Origin: Desulfobacula sp.
GTDB taxonomy: Bacteria; Desulfobacterota; Desulfobacteria; Desulfobacterales; Desulfobacteraceae
Length of the DNA: 63,898 nt
NCBI GenBank assembly: GCA_018702715.1
Contig: JABIYQ010000120.1
Location: forward strand, 1-63,898
Direction of reading: 5' to 3'
Part shown: positions 9,001 to 17,890 of the stretch, one piece after another
Layout: the number at the start of each line of letters is the position of its first letter
Numbering within the stretch: position 1 is the stretch's first letter
Notes under the pieces: generated by a model
Told to the model about the DNA's origin: nothing
Database searches by the model: none
What the model saw: only the letters and a program-made list of their open reading frames with translations
Translations under genes and position numbers: made by a program

Positions 9001-11026
9001 TCTTTTCCCTCCTGATTATAAATGATATTCTAGTGCCTTTTCCTTTTTGGGCAATGATATTCAAATATGACCCCAGCATCAAAGCCCTTTCCTGCATAGC
9101 TGCCAATCCAATACCTTTTTGAGTAGACTGCCTTGAGGATAGTTCAGTTAGATCAAATCCAACGCCATTATCTTCCATAATAAAAATGATTTCGTTCTTT
9201 TTTTTTTGAATTGAAACGCTGATGGCGTCAGCATTAGCATGTTTTCCCACATTGGTTAAAAACTCTTGAAAAATTCTGTAAACCATTATCTGGTTTTCCG
9301 ATACAAAGCAGGCATCAATATTATCAATATTCAGTGAGTATTTAGTGGGGTAATGGTCAGAAAATTCATTAAGCATCCATTTTAATGCCGCTGTCAATCC
9401 CAAATCTTCCAGGATTGACGGGCTAAGATCCCTTGACAGACGTCGAACGTCTTCAATTATAAAATCGATATATTCTTGAATATCAGTCAATGTTTCATCA
9501 TTAAATTTGTTCTCACAGCCTTCTTTTGTTTGTAGGAAACTCAGCTTTACCTTTAACAAGGATAGAGATTGTCCCAAATCATCATGCAGCTCACAAGATA
9601 GTTGTCTACGTACTTTTTCCTGAGTTGTTAGAACCCGTGAAGACAGCCTTCTGAGTTTTCTTTCAGAATTTTTCAGTGCTCTTTCTGTAATGATATGCTC
9701 TTTAATTTCTTTTTTTAAAAATTTGTTTGTTATCGATAACTCGCCTGTTCGCCTTTCGACCTTCTGTTCCATTTCGTCATAAGCCTTTTTCAGATTTGCT
9801 TGTGTACGCTTCAGATCAGCTATATCCTGTGCTACGCAAACAATTCCGTCAACCTGGGAATTATTATTAAAAAAAGTTGAGCCTGAAAAGAGAACAGGAA
9901 TTTTTATGCCATCCTTTGTTAGATAAATCATTTCAACATTGGCAATTGAACCCTTATGAACAAATAAGTCAATTATGGAGGTATCGGTATTTTCAGGCAG
10001 AATTATATTTTCAATGGACTGCCCCAAAAGTTCGTCCCGGCTATAACCCAGCATATCGGTGGCCGACTGATTGACCTTTCTGATTGTGAAGTCAGGATTT
10101 GCAACAATCAATGTATCCAGCATTGACTTGACTATGTTATCCATATAGGTTTTTGAAACGGTTGATTCTCTTAAATCTTTTATCATATTGTTAAATACAT
10201 CCGTTAAAACTCCAATCTCATCTTTGCTTTTGATCTTTATTCTGGTTTCAAAGTTTCCTTTGCCAACATTTTTGGCAGCAGCTGTCAGGTCATTGATGGG
10301 TTTGAAAACATAGCTTGACACCCAGCCACCCAGTAATAAGGTACTTAATAGGATTAGTATGGTTGAAAAAATTATGATGACGCCAACATTCGGCAGGTAT
10401 TCAATAATGATTTTTTTAACTCTCTGTGCATTCTCTTTTTGTTTGTTTTTCCTGTATTGTTCTATAATTGGATAAATGTTCAGCTTATAGTGAGGTTCAA
10501 GTGTCTTTTTAAAAAAACGAGGTGCGTTTTCAGGTATGTTTTCAACAAGATGAATGAAATGAGATAGGTATTTCAAGTAATAATAAAAGTGTTTTTTTTC
10601 TACATTATGCCTGCCTGTCAAAATAGTTTGTTCGCTATTATTAAATTGGGGTTTTCCATCCTTTTGAATCCTGTAAAATTCTGTTCCAATTAATGAAGAC
10701 AAACTGCTTTCAACCTTGTTAAGATCTGTTATCAATTTTTTCTTGATCTGATCCTTGTTTTCTAACTCCTGGTTCGTATCGGAAATTTGTGAAAATGTAT
10801 AGATTATTTTAGGCTGATTATCAATCAGGGCTTTTATTGATTCTTCGCTGGTTTCAAGGGCGTGGACTATCTTATAGGAAGATTTGAATATTTCAATGGA
10901 ATCAGCTTCCAGCTGAACTATTTTATTTTTTAATTTGTTAAATGATGTAATCGTCAAATAACCGGCGCCACACATCATCAAAGCAATGGTAATGTATCCG
11001 AAAATAAGTTTATGCGTAAGACTCAT
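8972..11026 (-). CDS. NarX-type sensor histidine kinase with PAS domain
   Basis: 684 aa. TM1 is at residues 7-27, then an extracytoplasmic helical domain to about 205, TM2 (VGVIIIFSTILILLSTLLLGG), HAMP, PAS (about 295-410), a coiled coil, HisKA_3 with the phosphoacceptor in SCELHDDLGQSLS, and an HATPase with EDNGVGFDL. It follows the second phnD-like gene by 75 bases and overlaps its response regulator. The co-encoded binding protein may present a ligand to its sensor domain; that is inference. Confidence 0.93.
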   Translation of the reverse strand: MSLTHKLIFGYITIALMMCGAGYLTITSFNKLKNKIVQLEADSIEIFKSSYKIVHALETSEESIKALIDNQPKIIYTFSQISDTNQELENKDQIKKKLITDLNKVESSLSSLIGTEFYRIQKDGKPQFNNSEQTILTGRHNVEKKHFYYYLKYLSHFIHLVENIPENAPRFFKKTLEPHYKLNIYPIIEQYRKNKQKENAQRVKKIIIEYLPNVGVIIIFSTILILLSTLLLGGWVSSYVFKPINDLTAAAKNVGKGNFETRIKIKSKDEIGVLTDVFNNMIKDLRESTVSKTYMDNIVKSMLDTLIVANPDFTIRKVNQSATDMLGYSRDELLGQSIENIILPENTDTSIIDLFVHKGSIANVEMIYLTKDGIKIPVLFSGSTFFNNNSQVDGIVCVAQDIADLKRTQANLKKAYDEMEQKVERRTGELSITNKFLKKEIKEHIITERALKNSERKLRRLSSRVLTTQEKVRRQLSCELHDDLGQSLSLLKVKLSFLQTKEGCENKFNDETLTDIQEYIDFIIEDVRRLSRDLSPSILEDLGLTAALKWMLNEFSDHYPTKYSLNIDNIDACFVSENQIMVYRIFQEFLTNVGKHANADAISVSIQKKKNEIIFIMEDNGVGFDLTELSSRQSTQKGIGLAAMQERALMLGSYLNIIAQKGKGTRISFIIRREKSENLSNIAC

Positions 11027-11101
11027 TGCACGCTTTCCCTATGGATTATTCTTTCAATTTTATGGCACAATACCAGGCTTAGGTCTGTCAAAGGGTATGG
11101 T

Positions 11102-11995
11102 TTATTCTATTTTTTGTTCTAATTCCCGTATCACATCATAATCTTCAGAGTTCATTTCTACAAAACCTTTGGCGTTAATATCTATCAGAAATTGAGAACA
11201 AGAAGATTGAGTGTGGAGGGTAAGAAAAGTATCAATGATCTTTTTTTTCAATTCCGGGCATAAAGAATTTCTGTAACAAAAAGGATCCTGGGGGATAATC
11301 GGCGAACTCCATAAATAATTATAGTCATCTTTTTTTATAATTCCCCTGTTAATGGCATTATCAAATCGATGGGTGGCTACAAATGCTGCATCTATTCTTC
11401 CATCATATATGGCCATGGCAGACAGGTCGTGGCCGCCAGTATAAACTATCTTACCAAAATATTTTTCAAATGGCATATTGATATATTTTGCAAATAACAC
11501 CTTTGGTATCAGGTACCCCGAGGTGCTTGATAGATTTGTGAGACCTACTATGGCGCCTTTTAAAGATTTAATGGAAACATAGCCTGACCCTTTTTCGGTT
11601 ATGAGTATGGATTTATAGCCCGGCCCTTCTTCTTGAATATAACCGGCTTTTTTTATATAGGTGGCAAAAACCTGAATGTCCGGTTCCTTTTTATTGGCAA
11701 TCACATAAGAGTATGGCCCAAGAATAGCCACATCTATCCATTTTTCCGCCATGCCCTGAATCACGTTTTCATAATATATTGGCACATAGAATTCTATTTT
11801 TTTCCCAGTCATCCTCCCAAGATAATCGATAACCGGCTTGTAAATGGTTAACTCCTGAATACTCTCTTCAGTGGGAATTATGGAAAAAACCAATGTTTCC
11901 GGGTCCTCACATCCAGCAGAGGATTGCCTGGTATTCAGGTTTAAAGCAACCATCATAATAGATAACATAAATAATAATTGAGTAAATTTTTTCAT
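11102..11995 (-). CDS. Second PhnD-like periplasmic binding protein, paired with a sensor kinase
   Basis: 297 aa, a close paralog of the transporter PhnD: it shares SIIPTEESIQELTIYKPVIDYL-type strands, GPYSYVIANKKEPDI, TGGHDLSAMAIYDG and the C-terminal PQDPFCYRNSLCPELKKK. A signal peptide occupies residues 1-27. It has no ABC partner of its own and lies directly upstream of the NarX-type kinase. A role as a ligand receptor for that kinase, rather than transport, is the simplest reading; it could also be a second specificity for the shared PhnCEE. Confidence 0.9.
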   Translation of the reverse strand: MKKFTQLLFMLSIMMVALNLNTRQSSAGCEDPETLVFSIIPTEESIQELTIYKPVIDYLGRMTGKKIEFYVPIYYENVIQGMAEKWIDVAILGPYSYVIANKKEPDIQVFATYIKKAGYIQEEGPGYKSILITEKGSGYVSIKSLKGAIVGLTNLSSTSGYLIPKVLFAKYINMPFEKYFGKIVYTGGHDLSAMAIYDGRIDAAFVATHRFDNAINRGIIKKDDYNYLWSSPIIPQDPFCYRNSLCPELKKKIIDTFLTLHTQSSCSQFLIDINAKGFVEMNSEDYDVIRELEQKIE

Positions 11996-12048
11996 AAAGA
12001 ACTTTTAACTATTTTGATAGTGAAAAGAAAAATTATAATAAAAATCAA

Positions 12049-12072
12049 TTTGACTCCGCATGGTTAGTCAAA
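12049..12072. terminator. Possible terminator after phnA
   Basis: TTTGACT and AGTCAAA form a 7-bp stem around 10 bases. Read leftwards from phnA the stem is followed by TTGATTTTTATT. It could equally be an operator dyad. Confidence 0.3.
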
Positions 12073-12197
12073 AAAATTCAATAACATAACCGAATAAAAG
12101 TCAACCTAATTTTTAACAGGGTACTTCATATGAAACTTGACCGACGATGGGTTCCATTAAATATTTCAAATCGACTGATCAAGGCTCAAAATTAATT

Positions 12198-13415
12198 CTA
12201 TAACCCATTACAACGATTAATAAGATAATCAAAAAGCTCCCAATTCTTTACGCTTTTCTTTTGCTTATCCTCATCAACCGTCTCGCTCAAAACGAAGGGC
12301 ACTGTTGTCTCAGTAAGGCCACCATGAGATCGCAACGGCCCTTTGAGTTTTGATAGATCATGGTTTGCTGGTGTCTTGCCAAATACCGTATCCCTTTGGG
12401 CAAGGACAACAAGATCACCCATCCTGTCGGCTGGAAGGGCATATTTTCGGCATGCTTCATTCTTTGTAAGCACCTCGTCAATGCCCTTAGTTCTCGACAG
12501 CATAACTTTTATCAATTCACTTTCCTTTTCAAGGCAGTAAACCGTGGCAAATGAACCCAAGGCAGCATGGTGAGTGACATAGGGGTCAGTGATGGGTAGC
12601 ACAACACGAATTTGGCTTCCAACAAACCGGGTAATAACATCTTCCAAGTAAATTATATTCGGCGTACCGTCAGCCTTGATCTTGTAATTCATTCCATGGT
12701 CAGCAGTTATGCCCACCCTGGCGCCCCTGTCTATGAATTTTCCGATTATTTCATCTATCTCTGAAAGCATAATGTTCGCTTCATCCTGTCCTGGAGCTGA
12801 TCTGTGCTGTACGCAATCGGTCAAAGAAATATACATAAGGTCCAAAGATGTCCGGCAAAATACAAGATATGCTGCCTGCATGGTGTAGCGGTTAATGCAT
12901 GCTTCAGAGTAATGTGGAGGTGCTTCATTAAGTTCTTCTGCCACATTTCCGATGTCGGCGAATTGGGTCTGGTCTGCCCTTTCACCGGAAAATGCAACAC
13001 CTTCCCAGCCCTTTGATAAGAGTTTGAGCAGTTTGTTTTTAGCAGTAATAGCTGCGACAAGGTGGCCTGCCCGGGACGCCGCTTCAAGAATAGTGGGGAC
13101 ACGTAAGAATTCAGGTTTATCCATCATCACTTCGCAGTCCTGTTCCACATCGTAGAAATAATTCCCGCAGATACCATTTTTCTCTGGTTCAGTCCCGGTA
13201 ATAATGGCAATATTGTTGGGATTGGTAAAGGAGGGCATGACCGAAGTAGCGGTCATAAAATATTTCTCTTCCTTCAGTTTTTTCATCACCGGCATGCACC
13301 CTGACCTGATAGCTGATTCAAGGTATGCAGGAGAAGTGCCGTCCAGGCAAATAGCCACCACCGGTTGATAGATCTTCTGATATAGAGTGCCATTAAGCTT
13401 AAATGGTTCTTTCAC
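12198..13415 (-). CDS. phnA: Phosphonoacetate hydrolase
   Basis: A zinc enzyme of the alkaline phosphatase superfamily that cleaves phosphonoacetate to acetate and phosphate. Visible metal and catalytic parts: CLDGTSPAYL (first Asp), MPSFTNPNN (nucleophilic Thr), SLTDCVQHR, ADHGMNYK and LRSHGGLTE. The GTG at 13415 was chosen because GAGGAAG lies 7 bases upstream and it gives 405 aa, close to the length of the known Pseudomonas enzyme; an ATG ten codons earlier lacks a ribosome site. It would feed acetate into central metabolism and phosphate to the cell. The upstream LysR gene is a likely activator. Confidence 0.9.
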   Translation of the reverse strand: MKEPFKLNGTLYQKIYQPVVAICLDGTSPAYLESAIRSGCMPVMKKLKEEKYFMTATSVMPSFTNPNNIAIITGTEPEKNGICGNYFYDVEQDCEVMMDKPEFLRVPTILEAASRAGHLVAAITAKNKLLKLLSKGWEGVAFSGERADQTQFADIGNVAEELNEAPPHYSEACINRYTMQAAYLVFCRTSLDLMYISLTDCVQHRSAPGQDEANIMLSEIDEIIGKFIDRGARVGITADHGMNYKIKADGTPNIIYLEDVITRFVGSQIRVVLPITDPYVTHHAALGSFATVYCLEKESELIKVMLSRTKGIDEVLTKNEACRKYALPADRMGDLVVLAQRDTVFGKTPANHDLSKLKGPLRSHGGLTETTVPFVLSETVDEDKQKKSVKNWELFDYLINRCNGL

Positions 13416-13626
13416 AATAATTCTTCCTCTATTCTTGAGTGGCATAATTATGTATGGTAAACATAAATCGGCACCTTACCTTAAATTTCCAACTTGCAGT
13501 CAACATAACATATTTGCAAATCCCTTATCGAAAATATCAATATATAAAATAGCGAGGAAAATTGTAAAAACCAACAATAAAATAAATTTATGGGTCCCTA
13601 TATTAAGATTAAATAATTACAACGTG

Positions 13627-13713
13627 TTACGTTGATTTGCTCTCAATTTTTTTTAAAATTAGTTTCGCTGGATAAAAAAATGACGAACTTGAGTTAAGTT
13701 GGTCAAGATTCAT
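13627..13713 (-). pseudogene. Stub of a LysR gene (start only)
   Basis: The first seven codons read MNLDQLN, matching the start of both LysR proteins (MNLGQLK, MNLNQLK). The frame then continues with unrelated residues to a stop after 28 codons. It sits at the end of the right-hand direct repeat, mirroring the position of the intact left LysR gene. Of the 13446-13835 gap the rest holds the repeat and no other gene. Confidence 0.7.
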
Positions 13714-13830
13714 ATTGATAACCCCTTCTCATGAAAAATTAAATTATTATGACAAAGTTCTATACACTGCATAACAATATCAATTCAAGCATTTTTATTG
13801 TTTTGCCGGGAGCTTGCAAATTTAACATAA
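13690..13830. repeat. Right copy of the LysR-start/upstream direct repeat
   Basis: Matches the DNA at about 3075-3240 in the same orientation. The right copy runs from a LysR start stub into the 3' end of an intact LysR gene; the left copy runs from an intact LysR gene into a LysR 3' remnant. The two copies bracket the phosphonate cluster. Confidence 0.8.
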
Positions 13831-13835
13831 AGATT

Positions 13836-14714
13836 TTACTGCTGTTGAATCAGGTTCATAAATTGCTTGAGGGGTTCTGAGATATGCTTTTCCATGTGAT
13901 GGATCATGTAGAAGGTTCGATATAGAGCTGTGGATGATAATGAAAGTGCGATCAGCTTTCCGGATTCAATCTCCTTTGCCGCCACTTTTTTTGAAATCGG
14001 GGCTATTCCCGTGCCACCTTCTACAGCTCTTTTAATGGCCTCGTTGTTGGAAAAGGTTATGGGCATTGTCACTGAAACATTGTTGGCTTTAAGCAGATCA
14101 TGAATCATTTTCTGGAAATATGACCCCTGCTCATGCATGATGATCATGTGTCCTTCAAGGTCAGTCGCCTTGAGCTGTTTCTTTTGTGCCAGTGAATGAG
14201 AAGTGCCCAGAATGATCACTATTTCATCTTTAACGATCTCAATAGTGTTTAACTTTCTATCTTTAACTGGAAAGGAAACAAAACCTATATCATTTTTTAA
14301 GTTAATTGTGTTTTCAACAACCAGCTGGTTGGAAAGGACCTCTAAAGTGACCCGGACCTTAGGAGACTTCACATTAAACCGGTTGATGAATTCCGGAAGA
14401 TAATATGCCCCAAAACTTTCAGAAGCATTAATTTTAAGGTGCTTTAAATTTTCACTTTGAAAGTCTGTCATGCAGTCATCTGCGATGTTTTCAAGGTCAA
14501 ATATTTTTTTTGCAATTTGGAAAAGGTTGTCACCGGCCAGGGTCAATTCCATATTTTTGCCAAGCTTATGAACAAGGGGCACTTCATAATATTCCTGAAG
14601 CCTCTGGATACCTTTTGTTACAGCCGGCTGGGTTATATTTAATTCCTCGGCCGCATGACTCAGGCTTTTGTGCTTGACTGCAAGATAAAAAAGTTTGAGT
14701 TGGTTGAGGTTCAT
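13836..14714 (-). CDS. LysR-type transcriptional regulator (right copy)
   Basis: The start was placed at the ATG at 14714, which gives MNLNQLKLFYLAV, the normal LysR beginning, and 292 aa; an upstream extension of the frame to 14855 is not LysR-like. The HTH (AAEELNITQPAVTKGIQRLQ) is almost identical to that of the left copy, so both probably read similar operators, while the effector domains differ more. It ends ~420 bases upstream of phnA in the same direction, so it is the likely phosphonate-responsive regulator. Confidence 0.9.
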   Translation of the reverse strand: MNLNQLKLFYLAVKHKSLSHAAEELNITQPAVTKGIQRLQEYYEVPLVHKLGKNMELTLAGDNLFQIAKKIFDLENIADDCMTDFQSENLKHLKINASESFGAYYLPEFINRFNVKSPKVRVTLEVLSNQLVVENTINLKNDIGFVSFPVKDRKLNTIEIVKDEIVIILGTSHSLAQKKQLKATDLEGHMIIMHEQGSYFQKMIHDLLKANNVSVTMPITFSNNEAIKRAVEGGTGIAPISKKVAAKEIESGKLIALSLSSTALYRTFYMIHHMEKHISEPLKQFMNLIQQQ

Positions 14715-14990
14715 AGGTTTCCATCTTAAATTAAATGCAAAATTAGTCAAGTAGCAACTATGGCCTGTCTCAAAGAGAAAATAGCAACAAGCCTGGGCCT
14801 GCCAGGGTCCATTATCAGATACCCTCAACCTCCATAGAAAAATTTGCCCAAACAATACTTAATATATTGTAGAAGGAGATCGGCGGCACTTCTTGACTAA
14901 GTTCAATAATACACATATAAACAAACAACTTACCTATTGCTTGATGAGATCACTTATATTTCACTCATTTTATAAGGAGAACAAAGGCCT

Positions 14991-17510
14991 GTGCAGATCA
15001 GAAAATTGAACGATATTCTATTATTAGTGATCTTTTTTATATGCCTGCCATCGTTAATGTGGGGGGAAACTAACACTCAAGCATCTCTGGACGATAAAAA
15101 ATCCCTGGTTCAGTTTGAGCAAGCTGTTGAAGCTGCAAAAACACACCTTGATGTCCTGGAAATAGAACTGATTACAGAACGACGAGGGCTTAAGGAAGAA
15201 GCAAATCAGCAACAGATCTACAGGACCCAGATGAATTCTCTAAGAAACTTTCTGCTTGTTCCTGAGATCAGCATTTCCGTCCTGGAAAAAGGTGTTGAGG
15301 AAATTGATATTTCAATATCTTTAATCAAATCAAAAATTCAAAGAACAACGGGAAAAGATGATAAATCAAGCCAAACTCTTTCTGCGGTAAAAGATAAAAT
15401 TATTTTAATCGATCAAAGAATTGAGGAATCCACTTCTTTCAAGGACAAAGACATAATCAGGGAAACCGGAATAAAGGAATTCAAGTCCTACCGAACAGTT
15501 CTGGGAAAACAGCAGAAAGCTCTTCTAAGCCTGATAGATATGCTGTCTTCAGAAATAAATACCAACAACGAGTTGCTTAGATCTTTCGAAGATCTCCGGA
15601 TGACATTGAGAAAAGAGATCAAAGACAAAAAAGGAAGACTTTGGTCCCAAAGGGATGCCATCGAATTTAAAACCTTTTCGTCTAAAAAATTTTTAAAAGA
15701 AACTATCAGTTCATTTGCCAAAATTGGACAATTGTTCACCAATGAATGGCTATCGCTGAAATTATCCCAGTTAATGGAGCATATAAATCTTAGCGAGGTG
15801 ATGGTCATTGCTGTTTTTTTGTTGTTCAGTCTTTTCTTTTTCCAGGGACTGCCTGTTCTAAGAGGCAAAGAGCTCTACAAGAACAATATCCACAAGCGTA
15901 CGGGATATCCTCTAATTGTCCTTGAGGGTTCCCTGGTTATTATTTTCTGGATACTGCTGACAATTATACTTTCAAAAACCCAGGTATATTTGATTTTTCC
16001 CGATTTTATCAAATTTATAAAAACATTTTTAACTATAATTCTGATCACTAAGATCGCATCTGATTCCATCCGCCTGATTGTCAACGAAAAGGGGCTTGTA
16101 TTCTTTAAAGCCCTGTACGGGTGGAGAAATGCATTTATATGGGGAATCAGACTGTATTCCCTTGTTTATCTTTTGATCTTCAGATTCCTTTCTTTGGATA
16201 CCGTAATTTTGGCATCCATTCGGATTTTTTCCGAAGCAGTGCTTGTTGCCGGTGTGTTTTTATTCTGGAAGGCATATAGAAAAATGGAAAGCCAAACCAA
16301 TGGCATAGAGATGAAGCTGTTGAGCGTATGGTCAAAGTCTGTAGTGCTTTCAGGCCTTTTTGCCGATATTGCCGGATACGGACATTTTGCATCCTGGTGG
16401 TACATATCCTGGGGGGTTTCTTTAGTGATTATCAGCGTCTGCATACTGCTTGTATATTCAATGAAAGATATTGACCGTAAATTCAAGGAAAAAATTGAAC
16501 CGGAATCCCAAAGTCCTTACGGCATATCTTATCCATTTTATTGGATTTTATCTAAAGGGCTTTATTTTTTTATCATTGTGTTTGCACTGACGGGGCTTGC
16601 ATTTTCATGGAGCTCAAGTGATGTCTTTTTTGTATGGCTTTGGGAGATATTTAACAAAAACTATGTGATCGGAAAGATTGAATTGAGTATGGTAAACTTT
16701 GCCTATTCGATTCTGGTTATTCTTTTGACCTATCTTTTTACCCAGTTGTGGGAAAAAGTCATGGCCAGGCATGTGTTAAAAGAAAGTGGGCTGTCTACAG
16801 GAGCAAAGGGGTCGGTCACTACCATTTCAACGTATGTGATTTGGTCGGTAGGCATCCTGATCAGTCTGAGTGTTTTTGGGCTGAATTCTACATCCCTGGC
16901 AGTTGTATTCGGGGCACTGAGTATCGGGCTTGGATTTGGTCTGCAAAATATATTCAATAATTTTGTCAGTGGTCTGATTCTGTTGTTTGAACGTCCCATA
17001 CAGGTGGGCGATGTCGTTGAAGTGGGAGGCGTATGGGGAGAAGTAAAAAAGATTAATGTTAGAGCCACACTGGTTCAGACCTATACCAATTCGTCGCTCA
17101 TTATTCCGAATTCCGAGTTCATCAGCGCCTTGGTAACCAATTGGAGCCATAAAGATCCTTTTATCAGAAGGGATCTGATGGTAGGCGTAGCATATGGGTC
17201 AGATACAGCACTTGTAAAAACGCTGTTGTTACAGGCAGCAGATTCAGTGACAGAGGTGTATGATAATCCACAAAAACCCCGGGTTCAATTCATCAACTTT
17301 GGGGACAGCTCTCTGGATTTTCGATTGAGATTCTGGTCAGATATCGATAACTTTATTGAGGCGGAAAGCAAATTGAGATTTGAGACTGACAGACTTTTCA
17401 AGGCAAACAAAGTGGTTATTCCGTTTCCACAGCGAGATGTTCATATTTTAAGCGGACCACAGGTTAGATTGGAAAAAGAAATTAAGGATTCAACCAAAAC
17501 AGACGATTGA
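14991..17510 (+). CDS. Large MscS-family mechanosensitive channel
   Basis: 839 aa. A signal peptide (to about residue 25) precedes a coiled-coil periplasmic region (about 30-245), then many membrane segments, and a C-terminal MscS core from about residue 625: GALSIGLGFGLQNIFNNF (pore helix), the beta domain with RPIQVGDVVEV, and NSEFISALVTNWS. This resembles MscK/YbdG-type long channels that release solutes on osmotic downshock. It starts with GTG after AAGGAGA. It is transcribed alone, away from the LysR gene. Confidence 0.92.
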   Translation: MQIRKLNDILLLVIFFICLPSLMWGETNTQASLDDKKSLVQFEQAVEAAKTHLDVLEIELITERRGLKEEANQQQIYRTQMNSLRNFLLVPEISISVLEKGVEEIDISISLIKSKIQRTTGKDDKSSQTLSAVKDKIILIDQRIEESTSFKDKDIIRETGIKEFKSYRTVLGKQQKALLSLIDMLSSEINTNNELLRSFEDLRMTLRKEIKDKKGRLWSQRDAIEFKTFSSKKFLKETISSFAKIGQLFTNEWLSLKLSQLMEHINLSEVMVIAVFLLFSLFFFQGLPVLRGKELYKNNIHKRTGYPLIVLEGSLVIIFWILLTIILSKTQVYLIFPDFIKFIKTFLTIILITKIASDSIRLIVNEKGLVFFKALYGWRNAFIWGIRLYSLVYLLIFRFLSLDTVILASIRIFSEAVLVAGVFLFWKAYRKMESQTNGIEMKLLSVWSKSVVLSGLFADIAGYGHFASWWYISWGVSLVIISVCILLVYSMKDIDRKFKEKIEPESQSPYGISYPFYWILSKGLYFFIIVFALTGLAFSWSSSDVFFVWLWEIFNKNYVIGKIELSMVNFAYSILVILLTYLFTQLWEKVMARHVLKESGLSTGAKGSVTTISTYVIWSVGILISLSVFGLNSTSLAVVFGALSIGLGFGLQNIFNNFVSGLILLFERPIQVGDVVEVGGVWGEVKKINVRATLVQTYTNSSLIIPNSEFISALVTNWSHKDPFIRRDLMVGVAYGSDTALVKTLLLQAADSVTEVYDNPQKPRVQFINFGDSSLDFRLRFWSDIDNFIEAESKLRFETDRLFKANKVVIPFPQRDVHILSGPQVRLEKEIKDSTKTDD

Positions 17511-17632
17511 AAACCCTTTGGTTTTTGGTGGCCCAGGAATTGAAAGAATTGTTAAATGCAGGGAAAGGGCCAAAAACAAAAAGCGAGAAGATTGACTGGA
17601 TCATGGAATGTGATCGGACTCGCATCAGGTAA

Positions 17633-17890
17633 GTGGCTGAACGAACCGCCCGTTTTGTTCAAGATATTGAATCTGCAAGGGACAGAGCGCTTATCTCCCA
17701 GGAAGAAATCAAAAGCAGGACATCGAATCAGATGAATAAGGCCATATATATCCTCTCAATTATTACTGCTATATTTTTACCATTGAGCCTTTTGACTGGT
17801 CTGCTTGGAATCAATGTCGGCGGGATTCCCGGCGCAGAGAATAAATGGGCTTTTTTTCAAAAAGTTGCTAATCTGAGATTTCCGTTTTAA
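17633..17890 (+). pseudogene. Remnant of a CorA/ZntB-family metal transporter
   Basis: An 85-codon frame encodes the end of the cytoplasmic helix (ISQEEIKSRTSNQMNKAIYIL), TM1 and the signature TGLLGINVGGIPG of ZntB-like CorA proteins. The second membrane helix and tail are missing: it degenerates after ENKWAFF. A stop lies directly upstream, and the large N-terminal domain is absent. Its 3' end overlaps the end of the NtrC-type gene on the other strand, which may mark the deletion junction. Confidence 0.8.

Noticed and set aside
14715..14855. Upstream extension of the right-hand LysR frame
   Set aside because: LysR proteins start at the MNL... helix; the extra 47 residues are Cys/Trp-rich and unlike the family, and no ribosome site fits.
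17521..17577. Imperfect inverted repeat after the MscS gene (GTTTTTGG...GCCC with GGGCCAAAAAC)
   Set aside because: The arms are separated by over 30 bases with a bulge and no T-tract; too weak to call a terminator.
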